A DNA stretch of 64,000 nucleotides from positions 18,904,636 to 18,968,635 of the forward strand of contig NC_040032.1 of assembly GCF_000972845.2 (NCBI RefSeq), given 5' to 3'. Origin of the DNA: Larimichthys crocea. Lineage: Eukaryota; Chordata; Actinopteri; Sciaenidae. Positions within the stretch are counted from its first letter, which is position 1. Each line of letters begins with the position of its first letter. The notes beneath the pieces are model-generated. The model did no database searches. It had not been told where the DNA came from and saw only the letters and a list, made by a program, of their open reading frames with translations. A program made the position numbers and the translations under genes. Positions 26,721-40,829 of this stretch are shown in pieces.

Positions 26721-26997
26721 CAGAGGTGGAGAATAAACTATATTTACACAAGTACTGAATTTTAGATCAATTTTTAGTGCTTGACTTTACTTGACTAATC
26801 CCCTTTTTGTTATTTGATACTTTACTGCATTTCAATGCAGGAAATAATGTACTTGTGATGCAATGTTTTAGATTCAAACTAACCAACAGTATATAAGTAC
26901 ACTACTGCTGATAATACTAGTCTTAGACTTTTACTTTTAACTTTTACATTTAAATGAGTATTTTTTACTTGTGTTTCTACTTTTACTTACACAAAAC
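26721..26997 (+). mobile_element. Degraded teleost MITE of the 'GTACTTTTACTT' type
   Basis: Starts CAGAGGTGGAGAATAAACTA, continues with ACAAGTACTG, TTTGATACTTTACTGCATTT, CAACAGTATATAAGTA and GCTGATAATACTAGTC, and ends in TTTTACTTGTGTTTCTACTT. The order of these segments matches a nonautonomous repeat very abundant in fish genomes, as I recall it. It has no coding capacity and is diverged and shortened. The family name cannot be assigned without a repeat library. Confidence 0.7.
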
Positions 26998-28121
26998 TGT
27001 TTTTTGAGGTCAAAAATTCAAACCTGTTGCTTACTTGAAGCAACAACTAATTCATATTTACATTTCAACAGTGTAATTTTACATTCTGATAACTATTGTG
27101 AATCTTTTCATTTTGGGAACTTTCTACATCTTTTATAGTACCTTTCAAAAGGAAATATTGGACTTGTCAGTCCGCTATCTTTCCATCATGCTAAACTCAT
27201 TGAATAAGTCAAATTTCAAGAGATACTACTCAACAATATATTGACTAATGAGACTTTAAAATAATATATGACTCTCCTGCTTTGAATTGTCCCCTTGACA
27301 GAACAAAGTATGTTTCAAATCGCTTTCCTGACCCACCTTTCCAGTGTTAACAAGTGTTGATTGCCCTCCTCTAAGCTCTGACAGTGCTGATTTTAACACT
27401 TTCTGACTTCAATGAACACTGGCACTTTTGCTGTACAGTTCAGTTATCTTTGAGTGTGCACGTGTGGCTGTGTGTATGTGTGCTCAGGTTGCCGTGGAAG
27501 TTTTCTTATGTTAAAGGCAGTATAGTGCCCTCTAGGCGGAAACTGAAACCTTCCCCCACCTCTGCAGAGAGCAAATGCCTTTAATGTGGTCAATGAGAGA
27601 CAGAGGCAATGCACAGAAAATGTAAAGACCCTCTCTTGGGTTTTTTTTTTTCATTACCATACATGACCTTAAAAGACCTGCACACATGTTTTAGACGCAC
27701 AGAGTGGGTGGGGGGAAAAAAAAGGAATTTATGTATGTAGTGTCTGGCTGACCCCAACTCCTTACATATGCTGTGGTTAAAAAGAATGTAAACAAAGTGA
27801 ACGTGCAGAAAAAGATTGTTCATGATGGGTTTTAGCTTTATTAAATAGCCCAGATGACTAGTTGGATACAACTTTAGCATTTGTGTATTTAACACAAAGG
27901 AATGCATGCTCTGCACACTCTTATTTGGACAAACACCAGACAGACAACAAAGTGCAGCAGAGCTGGAAGGGCGAGGAATTTATAGAGGGGTGGGGGTTAT
28001 CCTGCTGGTTGTACTGGTGTTGGTGGGAGGGAAGGAGCCTAGTGGTGCTAGGGGTCAGAGGTCAGCTCCTTGCACTCAACAGCTGTCCTAAAAGCAGCAG
28101 AGATAAGGACTGAAAGCATCC

Positions 28122-28175
28122 TGTGTGTGTGTGTGTGTGTATATATGTGTGTGTAGGTGTATGTGTGTGTGTGTG
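28122..28175 (+). repeat. (TG)n/(TA)n compound microsatellite
   Basis: TG units, then ATATATG, then TG/TA-interrupted units ending GTGTGTGAGAG. Confidence 0.9.
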
Positions 28176-28503
28176 AGAGACTAATACCAGCCACTGGGCA
28201 AACAGATACAGTAAAGCTTGAATCTTGGCTCAACCTTTCACGTCCAACAGGCTGAACGCTTTTCAAACTTAAGTCCTAAGAAAAGGAGTAGATTACCCTA
28301 CCAAGGGAGGGAGGGAGCAGGGAGGTCAAGGCTTGACCGGTAGGCCAGGTCATTCATCAACCACTAATGACCAGAGCTTTATGCTGTCATGATGAATGAC
28401 CTTTGTCCAAGAGGGAAACAACGCAAAGCTCAGCCACAAGACAATAGCATCAGCGAAGGCATCAATTCTGCACGTCAATCGGGTTCTGAAGGAATCCGGC
28501 ATG

Positions 28504-28532
<29 letters not shown>
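28504..28532 (+). repeat. (TG)n microsatellite
   Basis: About fourteen TG units. Confidence 0.95.
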
Positions 28533-28534
<2 letters not shown>

Positions 28535-30459
28535 CACCATCTCGAAAAGTTTGTGTATCAGCTCAGGGCGTTTACTTATCTCCGGCTCTAACAGGACAAG
28601 CAGAGGCGAGGTCCAGGCCAGCAGCTTGTAGTGAGGGGACAGGTGGTGACAGGGTCTTGTTTAGGCCTGTTATGGCTAGTTGAGTATTCTCTCTGATCCC
28701 CACACCCCAAGCTTCACCACTCCAACCTACTGTTCCACCTCACCATTGTATTGGATGTCATTCAGGACTAGAATCTGTCAAATCAGTCTGTCTTTAGGCC
28801 AATACTGGGAAGTAAAGATGATACATGTGGCAAAGCTACGAGTTTAACTTCATTTTCCAGTAATAGTCGGGTAGTGTAGTGTCGTGCAATAATAATTTTT
28901 AATAATTTAATAATATTTTGTTATCATGAGTAAAATTATATGATAAACAGTTTCTTGATGGTTACAGTTTCAAAGTAGCTTCTCCTGCTACAGGGAGGAC
29001 CATCTCATATCTCATTTTTAAACTCGTTTTTCCAGCAGTCTCCCCTGTCACACCTGAAGAGTGTGTATTTCCTGTATCCTGTATTTACTGTCTGCAGATA
29101 ATACGTCCCTGTTAAGGGGAGGAATCCAAAAACCTGGAAAAGAAGGAGTATAACTACACTGCTAAATGTACAACATTTAAAAAGGCATTACTTATTTGAT
29201 TAGATAACGGCGAATCAACTATTTTAAAAAAGGTCACCATTTATCTTTCATGTTTGTTTTTTTTACAGTGAAAATCCAATCCTTCATGTTTCATTAAATC
29301 AAGTTAACAGGGAAAGACACATCAGTCATTTCAATTATATTTTTCACCTATTTTTAATATTCAGTGTTTGTTTCCTTCAGCACTAAATCACCTTTGTAAA
29401 ATGCAAAGCGCTCAGTCAAACTGTAGCTTGCCTTTTGTAGTTTGGTCAAAGCTTTTTGAAGCTTTGGAGCCGTGCAGGAAGGAGATACTGTGTGCTCAAA
29501 ACATGTCTACAATTTGAAGTTATTCATACAAATGTTACATGGTATTTAAATGAGATGTACTATTTTTTACTTTGCTTACGATTCAGGTCATATTTTATGG
29601 AGTGTTGGCCATCGCCCTGAAGTTCCTGGAATCTAGAAACACTATGATAGGATCAGATAGTCTAACCACATCATCTAAAAACTCAAAGTGAACACACCCA
29701 AACTGTCAATATTAATTTCTCATATAGACACTTACGGTATGGTGCGTTAAAGGTCTGAAAGCTGTGATAGATGTTTACAACTGACTGTTGGAGTGTTTTA
29801 AGAATTTTACTCTTTGCCTTTATTTTCTCTTTCATGTGATGTTCCCAGAGTTCAACAATTAACTTTGTGAGTTATATGAAAAAATATTCCATCCTCAACA
29901 TTCATTCAGAAGCTGTTTTGGAGTGGGGAAAAAAAAAACTTAAGTTCAGAGTATCGTATCCTAATGAGCGAACCAGAATTAACCAGAATCCTTTTTAATC
30001 GCAGTCTAAACTCTTTCCTGACATTCAACTTCGTCTCTTTGCGACTTAGTAAAAACTTTTAATAAACGATGAAAACAAACACAGTCTGCTGTATATAGTG
30101 TCAAACACCCTCCCGGTTTCCTTTATAAGTTGCCCAGTGCACTGTAGTAAACTCAATGATGTACAAAGCGCCTGTGCTAAGAATAAAACAGGCTCATGTG
30201 AGTGATTCCACAGTCCCTATCAAGCTGAGCTGAAAACAGCTCCTCTTCCTCTATATCACTATCACTTCCTCGTTTTGAGGTCTGCGCTCATTTCACCAGA
30301 TGCTGAATAAGTTCAAATACCGCACGCCTGTGTTCTTGTTGCAGGAAGTAACTGCTTACACACACATTTGTGCGCACACGTGCATACACAAACCTTTCTT
30401 TGTCATATGCCTCTTCTGTGCTGTTCTGAGGTCTAGCCTGTTTTATTATTGAGAGCGAT

Positions 30460-30860
30460 ATAAAAAAAGGAATTGATTACAAAGGAGGATTAATCCTGCG
30501 CAGTCCTCCAAAAAGGCTGTAAAAACAAAACGTCCCAGCGTGCCCATGTGGATTCAGTCACCTTATCATTTTATTAAAATGACGCCGGATGCATTTTTCT
30601 CCCTGTGATCACAGGAGCGGGCGTCGCGTTTGACTGAGCAGGGCTTTTGGCGGGGAGGCCACCTCTCTGATGTGTTTTAATAAACACGACCTTGATTGTT
30701 CCCTGGTGTTATTTTGAAGCGTGGAAATGAGCCTTATTTTCAATAGTCTCTCTGCTGGACTCATTCCTGTTGGCAACATCCTGGTCGCCCATACAAAGTC
30801 AGCACTGTGACTGGCACTGGCCATGTCAGACAAAACACGCCATTTTTAATTAGCTTTGTT
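30460..30860. promoter_or_regulatory. Candidate intronic enhancer with a GGATTAATCC palindrome
   Basis: A complex, CpG-containing block. At 30487-30496 the palindrome GGATTAATCC presents two overlapping TAATCC sites, the K50 homeodomain (OTX/PITX/GSC type) consensus. It is preceded by TTGATTACAAAGG, which fits TCF/SOX binding. Further along are ATTAAAATGACGCCGGATGC and CATTTTTAATTAGC. No coding evidence. The motifs are directly visible; enhancer function is inferred. Confidence 0.33.
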
Positions 30861-33800
30861 ACAAAAAAGGAATGGATTATGCTGTATTTTAATACCACTC
30901 TTCATTATTGATCTTAGCACTAATATAAAATTTGACTAAATGTGATCTACATTGCGGTTTTTACCTTTCTAAGCTTGAATTTTTGCAAACTGACTGGTTT
31001 GGGAAGGTTAATATAATTAAGTTTGTGATTGACTTGATAACCTTATTATGTTTAATACTAGAGTAGAGCACTAATACAAGCCTGGAGTTAAATGATGGAA
31101 AATCACATCACTGTTGCAGTTTTATATCTGTTGGCCTTGCCTGTATTATAACTTTCAAGTGCATAAGCACATAAAAGAAGACTCCTGGTGTACGAATCTA
31201 TGTCTCCATGTCGCTGTACAGTGCTGCTCCTGCCCAAAGCCACTCACTAGTATCACTTGTAGGCGGACAGAAAATTCTGTTCCTACACCACTGAGACGAA
31301 TATCAAGACAGGTGCTGGTGACTACACTGTATATTTTCCCCTTTCTAACGCTTCCCTCCTTCGCTCATCATTCCTCTGTCACCTCACTGAAAGGTTGGAG
31401 TCTTTCCCTCTGAGGGTGTTTGTTTAAATGTGGGCAGCCAGGACACTGTGGCATGCCTGGGGCTTACCAATGAGATTAGACGGTGACAGTGACACGGCGG
31501 CATGGCCAAATGATCTCCAAAACCGCAGGCGGGGGCTGGAAAAAGGGATGTTCTCAAGCCTACACATGAGTCACTGAGGCCCTGTTTGCTCTCCTGAACT
31601 GCTGTTCTGCTTATGTTTGTTTTTGGTGAAAATCAGTGGCTCGCTTGTTTTAAATAGAGACAGCAAGATATAAAGAGCTGATCTCATTAGTTTTATATTT
31701 TGGGAAATACACCTGTAGACAAATAGGGAAGTGGTAGGAGAATAAACAGCTATGTGTCACTTTTGTCACTCACTGGATAATGATGTAAAATGGAGGAGAA
31801 GCTGTACTAGTTATCTACATCCAAGGATTGGATTTATTTGCTCGTATAGGATGAAGCTACAAACAGTCTGGTTTGCAGCTGAGTTGTTTGCTTTCCCATA
31901 TCCTGAATATTTCCAGATTCTCTTTCTGAGCATGCTTTACAGTAATTGGATGACCTTTACCTTTAAATAAATGTCACTTTTCGTCATGTTGTGTTTTAGC
32001 ATTTCTTTAACACTCACCCTGGCAGCTCTTTCTGAGATTCATTTCCGATGCACAGGAAGAGGTGCATTTTATGTTCGTCTCTTTTTGACTACAGCTGGGT
32101 GTGGTATCAAAAGTTCAAATGAAATGCTTTGTGAGATGAGATTAGATTAGATATTTCCTGTTTAAAATCAATTATTTCACGCTATATTTTATTTGACTTA
32201 ATTTTACCCAGATGTGCATTTTTTAATTTTTTCTTTATTTTTTATTTAAGAGATGGGTTAACATGCATCTCTCAAAGTAAGCTCAGAAAAATGATTTGGT
32301 ATCAGGTACCTTATTATATTATATAGAAAGACACCACAGCAACAGGTGCTGATCTGAAAAATCGGACACAAATGTTTAAGATTTACTAAACCTACCACCA
32401 ATTACCTTAAGGTCTGCAAATTTGGCACTGCCGATTTATTTGAATGCAGCTGGATATGTTGTAATACTGATGATGCCAGAGTGCCGAGCTGCAAATAAAT
32501 TAATTAGATGAGTTAATAAACAGCTGCATGATGGCTAAGACATGATGTCTGCATGTCAGTAGGGGAAAACTGGAGGGCAAAATGAAGTGAGTATGAATAT
32601 ATTTTAAATCTGATACAGTAAGTACATCATTTTGTTGCTTTAGTCATGGTGCACTGAGCCTGATCGGGTGCGCTGCTACCTGCTTAAACAAATAAAAGCA
32701 ACTGACAAACAGAAGCAAGGGCAGAAGAATATGAAAAAATATTGCATACTGCATTACTGGTCTTCTGGCTTTTGTTGTTTCATTACGCTGAATGGAGAGA
32801 TGGTGTCTGCTGCTGTCAATGACAAACTTTAATTATCATATTGCAGATGAAGAAAAAAAGGGCCAAAGTTCTCACTATCTGTTTTATGTTTGTTTTTTCC
32901 ACACAGTTTCCACTACTGCAGTAGTCCGTTAGCACTGATAAATGAGAATGCTCCTTTGTGGGGCCGCAAACTGTGAAAGTGTGAATGAAATCAAATACAC
33001 TTAAGTCAAATATCAGATTTTTAGGAATTTGAATGAATATTGAGTGCTGGTGTATTTCAGCTGGGAGAACTACATTTCTCTACACAACTGAAAAGAGGTG
33101 AGTTTAGCATAGTGATGAATATTTTGTACTGGTGCCTGATCTAGTGTGGTTTTGAGCACTTTTATGAATGTATAATGACAGTATGATTTATGATTTGGTG
33201 TATTAGTACAAAAAATGAAATACTAGTACCATGTCATTCCTCTCTGCCTCCTAGACTTCAGGACCACAATGGAAACAAGCTGTGTGATTTTACTCCGATA
33301 TCCCAATGCATTTGTGTATTATATTCTTAATTTCATTCAATCAAATACATCAGTTGATGAGGATGAGGATCACCTGGGTCAACAAAATTAGTAAGAATCA
33401 TTATGCGAAGACATAAATAAATATTGCACATTCTGAGGCCATCTGGCTGGAAGTTGCTGAGATATCTTTTTCTGGACAAAAGTGTTGGACAGTTGAACAA
33501 ATTATAAAAATAACTATATACATACATATACATGCCTGCAGAAAGAGATGAGAAACCTGAGCGTTCATTTGGTTGTGAAAATGCAGCATTAAGGAAAACT
33601 AGTGTGGTAAGAGCATATTCATCTATAATTTTCAGTCCGATGTGTGCTCCCCTTCAGCAAGAATCACCTCCTACAAGGTCATAAGCTTGCACGCTCGAGA
33701 GCCCTATTCACAACATTTAAAAAAGCATTTTCATTTATATAATAACAGATGAAGGAGGCTTTTATTTTCTAAAGCCATGAGTGGAAAACTTGGTGTTACC

Positions 33801-36800
33801 CTCCTCTCAGTCCTCCATGTACCACAGCCCTTGGATGAACATTAAATTAAACATTTAAGTGTTTTTTTTATTTTTTTGTTCAACTCAAGTTGATGAGTTC
33901 AGTGCTTCACATTCAAGGCAGTTTTCAGAACTTTCTCTTTTTGGGACAATTACAAAGAAACTCCTTTAAAAAAAATGACATGAATTCAAGCTGTTAATCA
34001 TATCTAAAAAGAGACAAACGCAAATACTTCTGACTGTACTGCTGCTGCTAGTAGAGTATCTACAGGGTTTACAACCTCTGTATAGTGTAAATAAAAGAGC
34101 CAGCTGGAATAGATGTGAGAGAAGGGTGGCTCTGTGTGATTCAGTCGCCATCAGCAAATGTTGCCAGCTGCTAATGTCATTATCCAACATAAAATGAGAA
34201 GTTAATTCACATAGTGTGGACTCTGTCACACAACTCAAGAACACCAAGTGGCACTTGATGACCGCACACTTATGTTTTGGGACACATCTGCATGATCACA
34301 AACGACTGCAGCTTGTAAACCTGATCATTTTGTAATTATGGGTCAACATTTGTCTCCATGGCCTTTTGAATTAATTCTGAAGTACGAAAGCATTTTGAAT
34401 TTCAAACTTCACATTATCAGTGTGTTTTATAAACTTTTCACACGCCCCTCTGAATGCAGTCCCAGACACTGTCTCGTCTGCTCTGCCAAGTGAAACTGTT
34501 GACTCCCTATGATTTTTTTTTTTTTTGCCAAAATAAATCATCTTGAAATATCTGCGGTTTTTGGCATGAAGAGGTATCTTCCAAAATGCTGATGAAATTC
34601 ATCGTCATACACACGCATGCAAGCATCCAAACTCTAAATCCAAGGGAAACGCAGAAAAGCACTATTAATCATAATTAAATCATTATTCCCACTCACTTGT
34701 CAAAAATCACTATTGTGGAAATAAACAAACACAAAAAGTTTTAATAACCTGAGATTTTTGCCTTTTTTGTTTGTACTTTTAAATTTAAGTTTGGTTTATC
34801 AAAACAAGCAATATGAAGATGTCATTCTCTGGAGAAGTGTGATTCTGCACAAATGTTCTACAAAACAAGGATATTTTTTATGTTAAAAATAGTCATGGGT
34901 TACGCCATCAATTCAGTATTGCACATTCATAGTTTGGACAACTGGGAGAGACAGATTAAAACAAAGGTCACATCCAAAGCAGCAAACATCAAGATATCTT
35001 GACTTTTAGTCAAATTTATGGGTGATGCTCCAGAAACGTTGGAGCCTACATTTCCCCATAATGCAGCCAATAGCATCTTTTTTCCCTACTTGGCAGATGC
35101 TCGTCATTCAAACTTCATGCCCTAAAGTTGTAATAGACCTTTATCTCCAGTTCATATCCAGGACCAGTAAACTGGGATTTTAAAAAGAAAATACTGGCAA
35201 AACTATGTTGAAAAGGCTCTGACAAACTGCTAAATCTGTTGAGACCATCTGGCAGTTATGGAAGAAGAGTCACCTCACATCATCAAAGACTGAACAACAG
35301 GTCAAACCGTGATGAAAGATGATTCAGTTTGCTACATGTCAGCATTATTACACACCGGCAAGAATCAAATATGTCCACTTCAGAAGAGAATGGAGATTTC
35401 AAGGGCATGGGCATGGGCTTAAAGCTGGCACATCATGTCCAGGAGGCACCATATAACAACAGTGGTGAGCTCCATCACTGTTTAGTTGGTACAAGAGGAT
35501 AAAGTTCACTCTCTCTTATCATGGCTGTAATTCTTGGTAGCCATGCACACATCTGTCAGCGGCTACATTTCCATGGAGGATTATCTGGCCGGCCCGGCAG
35601 ACACACCGCTGCTACTGTACCGGAGTTTATTTAAAGGAGTAAGAAAAGATTTGTTCTAAGATGGATTGTTTGACAGCATGCAAACGTGGCTACTGAAATA
35701 TTGGATGCCATATTTTGAAGGGAGCAGGTAGAGCTGATGAGTCTCAGTGGGCACATGCTGTCCTAGAAAAGCAAAAAGGTTTTTGAGTGTTTCAAGGAGA
35801 AATATAGAGCTATGGCCCAAACCCTCCTCCTGCTCCCTGCCCTTATCATGTGTGTCTGCTGTGCAGTTTGGGCTCTCAATAATAAGACTTAATAAATATA
35901 TGTCGAGACGAAGGTTGCTTTGTGATTACAACTTTATAAAATGCCTGAAATACTTGAAATGACAAATACATTTTATGTGGCAGTATGTAGTTTGATGGTA
36001 TGAAGACAGTTACCTTGGTTCAGTCAAAGCACAAAGGATGAAGTATCCATTCATTTCAAAAACAGGGACATAACTTGAATATATCTGAAAGGAGCTGCTA
36101 TTGTCTCTTTAAAGAGCCGCTGGTGTCAGCTGAGAGTTTTTATTTCACATTATGGCCTGAACATTGGCTCACACCTAATCTGACATTATGTCTAGCTTTG
36201 CGGTCCAATAATCTGAAGCCATTGCTCCTTTGTGTATCATTTGCACTGTCAGTGCAATGTGCTGCTCTTGCAGGTGCTAAATGCATAACACTTCTTCAGC
36301 TTGTGTGGATAAAATGGATTCTTCAGCCAACTTCAGTTTTTCTTGTGACATTAAAAGAGTTGGTGGCAACAGCGTAAGTGTAGTCAGACCTGCAGCCAAC
36401 CACACCACGGTTTTTTGTGGTCAACAAGATTTTAATATAATTTCCCTATTCTGCAAATGTTTTCTTAATCAAACTGAAACTGAATCCCTTTTTGTACCAT
36501 CCCAAATTTACTTATCAACGATGATGCAAGCAAGAGATTTTAACTGGAATTTTAATTAATGAATAAATTGACTGAAAGATTTAATATGTTCCAGGGAATA
36601 TTTGCCAGAAAGAAATCTCAAAAGGATCTCCACTCACCACTTAAAACCCCCTAAACCATGCAAATATCTGTTCAAATATCTTTAGAAGTTACAACTGATT
36701 AATTTGTCCAATAATTTAGCAGAACCTAAACCTATGAACACAGAATAAGATATCCCATAAAATATGATTCATTTTTAGTCCCTGACAACCAACTGGCTAA

Positions 36801-38194
36801 AACAGCAACACCATTTCCTTCTACTGAAGCACTGAAGAAATACAGATGGGCGACTACTATTGTTGTAGGCTGAAACCTTGACGGTACACGTATGGAACCA
36901 GGGATGATGTGAAATCAGATGAAAACAAAAAAAGAAGAAGGTCAAGAAGCCATGCAGCCAAGCACAAATGGATAAATGAAAATAAAGTGAGACTGCATGT
37001 ACGACATATACTGTACGTGTTCACTTCTATTCCTGTGTATTTTAACGAGCATCTTTAAGACCTCATTGAATTAATTAAAGACAGTAAACTAGGTATTTTT
37101 GGACAAGAACCCCCCTCCCCCAATAAAAACATTACCACTCTTTTCCATGGCTGCTGACAAGTTTTATAAAGACTGCGTGTGCAGTGAAAGTTTTTGTAAG
37201 ATTCACATTACATTAAAAAAGAAATCCACAAATCTCGTGCACAGAACTAAGAGACATTAAAAAGGACTGACATCTAGAGAATCCTTTCACTGCGAGGAGC
37301 TCCTCTTTTTTGAAGTCCATCATTTATAGCTTTCGTCTGCGTAATGTGACTGATTGTATATCAGAGCCAAAGGTCTAAATAGTGCTACCTTAAAGTCCAG
37401 ACCAAATGTGCACAACAGCTGAACGATCATGCTGTCACTAGTGTACCAGTCAACTAGGTGTTCAAACAACCTCTTTTATTAGTAGTATTGCTCTCTATCA
37501 CTCTGGGACAGTGAGGTGTGATATTAACTTTCTAAGGAAAGATTTATAACTTCTGCAGAAATTCAGGGAAATCCATTTTGAGACTATAAAATTAAACCAA
37601 AAGAAAAACTGATGCCAGGGCGCTTATCTGTATGCGCCTGCTTTTGCTCAGATTGTGAAAATGCTTTTGGAATGTTGCAAAATACAGCCTGATGATGTCT
37701 ATCTATACAAATATGAAAGGTTTGGCCTGCGTGTAGTCAGTCTGAACTGAAGCTTTGGTCTTTCTAAAAAAATAGTCCCTACCTGGTTCGGCTCTGGAAT
37801 TAGACAAAAAGACATAAGATGATATAGAAACACACACATTGCTACACAATGTACACAATAAAGATGCACTGTAACTAAATGTTGTGCAAATACATTATAT
37901 AGACAAATGCATCCACAAACATGCAGACAGCCATCGTCTGGAGTGACGTTATGAGAGACAGAGCGCAGATAACGGTCCAACACCTTCCCAACAATGCTTC
38001 CTCTGGCCCAATAAAATCATAAAACGCCTCTGAGGCTGCTTCCCTCTTTTTCAGTGTCTCTTTGAACTCGGGTGATGCTGAATGTAGCCGAGGAGACGGC
38101 AGACGTGACAGTGTGAACAGCAACAGTCTGGTGCTAGACACCACTTTACACCCGTACTGCAATTCACAGTTCAAAGTGCAACCCTGAAAGAAAA

Positions 38195-38345
38195 TATTTT
38201 AGAATGATGGGAAGGATTACCAATACGTGTGCCGAATACAAAAGGGTGATTTGGCGCCTGACCGGGTTAGCAACAAAATGGCGGTGGATGGCATGTGTGG
38301 GAAGGTCTCGCCAAGGCGCGAGGTACATAGTGAGTACTTGTCAGT
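38195..38345. promoter_or_regulatory. Candidate intronic conserved element, CpG-richer
   Basis: An unusual run of CpG-containing unique sequence (AATACGTGTGCCGAATAC, TTTGGCGCCTGACCGGG, AACAAAATGGCGGTGG) within AT-rich intron. TTTGGCGCC resembles an E2F site and AAAATGGCGG a YY1 site. The call is from composition only. Confidence 0.25.
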
Positions 38346-40829
38346 CCTCTTGCAAGAATAAAAGCGAAACCAATGCCATCGCTGAATGGCGAGACAAAAA
38401 TCGAAAGCGCGGCGAAAAAAGGGAGGGTGATGTTTTCAAAACAAGCTTGAATAGATGCACATTTACAGTAACACAAAGAAATAAATGAAGCCCTTTGAAG
38501 GGAGAGCTGTGTTTTACCAAAGGACTGGGCAGAGAAACCAGCAATTTTGTGATTCTTCTTTTGAAGGTTTTCTTCTGTTTGAGGTGGAGTGTTGGGGGGT
38601 TTGTGGTGCACTGGCAGCTGAGGCAATCTGGGTCTCAAGCACATCTAAGGTTGGGCAATTAGTTCCAGTGCCACTATTAATGTGCTGAAGGGGCGCGCTC
38701 AGCGGGGGGTTGAGGACTCGGCTCAAAGGGCTTCGGTCCTTGCTGGGAGGAGGAGGGTGAGTATGACCAACAAAGGTGGGGGTCAGGACCTCAGGGCCAT
38801 GTGAAAGCTGTACCTCGTCCACTGACCTCTGAGAGCTTGTACAGGCCCAACTGCCATACCGCTGACCAAAAAACATGGAGACCAGCCATTACAGTTTCTA
38901 CCGTTCACTACAACTACATCAGCCCCAGTATCCAAAAAGCAAAGTGTCAAACAATACATCTGTTGATGATCTTAGGCTAGGTTCATATCAGCAGCACAAT
39001 ACCAGCCTTGAGTCTTCCCTGACCACCGCTACATAAAAACTTTGTAGTATTTTAAATATAACTATTATTAATATAAACTATTTTTGTTAATTAGTTATTC
39101 ATTTGAAAGCTTATATAAGCAACAGCACTTTCTTCGCAAATATGTGAGGATCAACCTCCAAGAGTTGCTTATGAAATTTATTTATGTTGATTTAGGTGAA
39201 ATTTTAGGTTCCAAAAGTGAAACAAATTTCTGTAAAAATATATATTTTTTCACTATATATGCTGTAGCAGACATCACCAGTCCAAGCCAAACAACTTCCT
39301 TATCCTCATCACCTTGCTGTATGCAACTGTTGAATATTAATTTAGAATCATTCACTCTCCAAAATGTTATAAAAAAAATTAATAAATAGTAAGAAATAAG
39401 TACGTAATAATAAATAGTAAGATGTTGTCAAATGTCTTTGTAAACAACAACAAGATATCCAACATATATAATCCTCACATTTGAGAAGCTAAAACCAGAG
39501 AACGTTTGGCTTTTTCCTTAATAAATGATTCAGCTACGCTTCTAATGAGAATCCAATTTGTTCCTGACGAACCTTTCCGTCTCCTGTTTCGTCAAGAAAA
39601 CATTTAGATCAAACTCACAGGTCCATGAACATCAAGCACAAAATTGACCAAAGACAACAACAAATAATGTAACACTGTATATTCTCCTTTGTAAGGCCTT
39701 GCTATAGTCTACATTGTACCCTGACACCCACATACAGCCTACATCTCTCTCCTGGGCTTTTGATCTCCTCCATAACATGTCAAGGGCATTTAGGGGACGT
39801 ATAGCAAGACATAAGCAGAGACAATTTCATGCCAACAAGCCCTTTTCACGCTGCTCTCTGATCCAGTACATTTTTACTTTTTGCATGGGTTTTTTTCTCT
39901 CTCTCGTGAAAAATGTCAGCGAGTCTTTGGCTGCCGACTCATTTTTTAAATACAAGCCGCCACGGTTGCTCCGGATGATTGAGGACAGTAACTATTGACT
40001 AATACCTATCTGCTTATGTTGAAATGTAGCTTTTGGGGTGGAATCAGGATGTTAAGCATCTCCCTTCAACAGGAATTTATTAGGATAAATAATTCTGTCA
40101 TCCACAATGAACAGACAAAGAATGGATGGGGAGCACTTATTCACTATGCAGATGTGTGAGTTTGCTTTGTTCACATATTTTTTTTTCTTTTAAAGCTAAA
40201 TATCTTAATTCATGAGATCCAACCTTCAACTCAACTCTCCATGCTCTAATTGCATGTGAAAAAGTCAAGGATAGTCATGGTTTCTAATCGCCACTGTAAT
40301 ACTTTGAAGAAGAAGAATGAATATATAAAAAAGAAAAAGAAAATATACTGTAACTTACTCAAATTATTAGATTTATTAAAAAGCCTTTTCCACCTATTAA
40401 CCCTTTGTGGTGACTTTTGAGGAAGCTGAAACTCATATTGATTATTGGTCCCTCTCAGTGTAAAATTATTGACGCATTTATGTGTAACAAGTATTTTAAT
40501 ATTGTAGTAGGTTTTAGTATGTGGAAGTATTTTTTTACATACTGTTGGGTGGTTTTGTCAATAGCAATGTATCATATTTTTTCAGATGATCACATTTCTG
40601 TATGGAAAAATATATTCTGTAAAGTAAGTGAGTATATATAGATGTAAAAACAAAAAGAAAAAAAAAACCTGCATTGTCTCTGAATTGTACTTTTAAATGT
40701 ATTTAGTTCCATTCTGCCAAGGACTACATCTCTGAACAAAAGGTCTGAAAAAGAACAAGTCAATTCTTTCCTGCTCTTTCTACACTTTGGAAAAAGCCGT
40801 TTGAGAAGACAAACTGTTGCCTCTCTCTT

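Noticed and set aside
32139..32160. AGATTAGATTAGAT-type repeat (also at 15783-15796)
   Set aside because: Resembles the start of a common fish repeat, but only about 15 bases match, too short to call.
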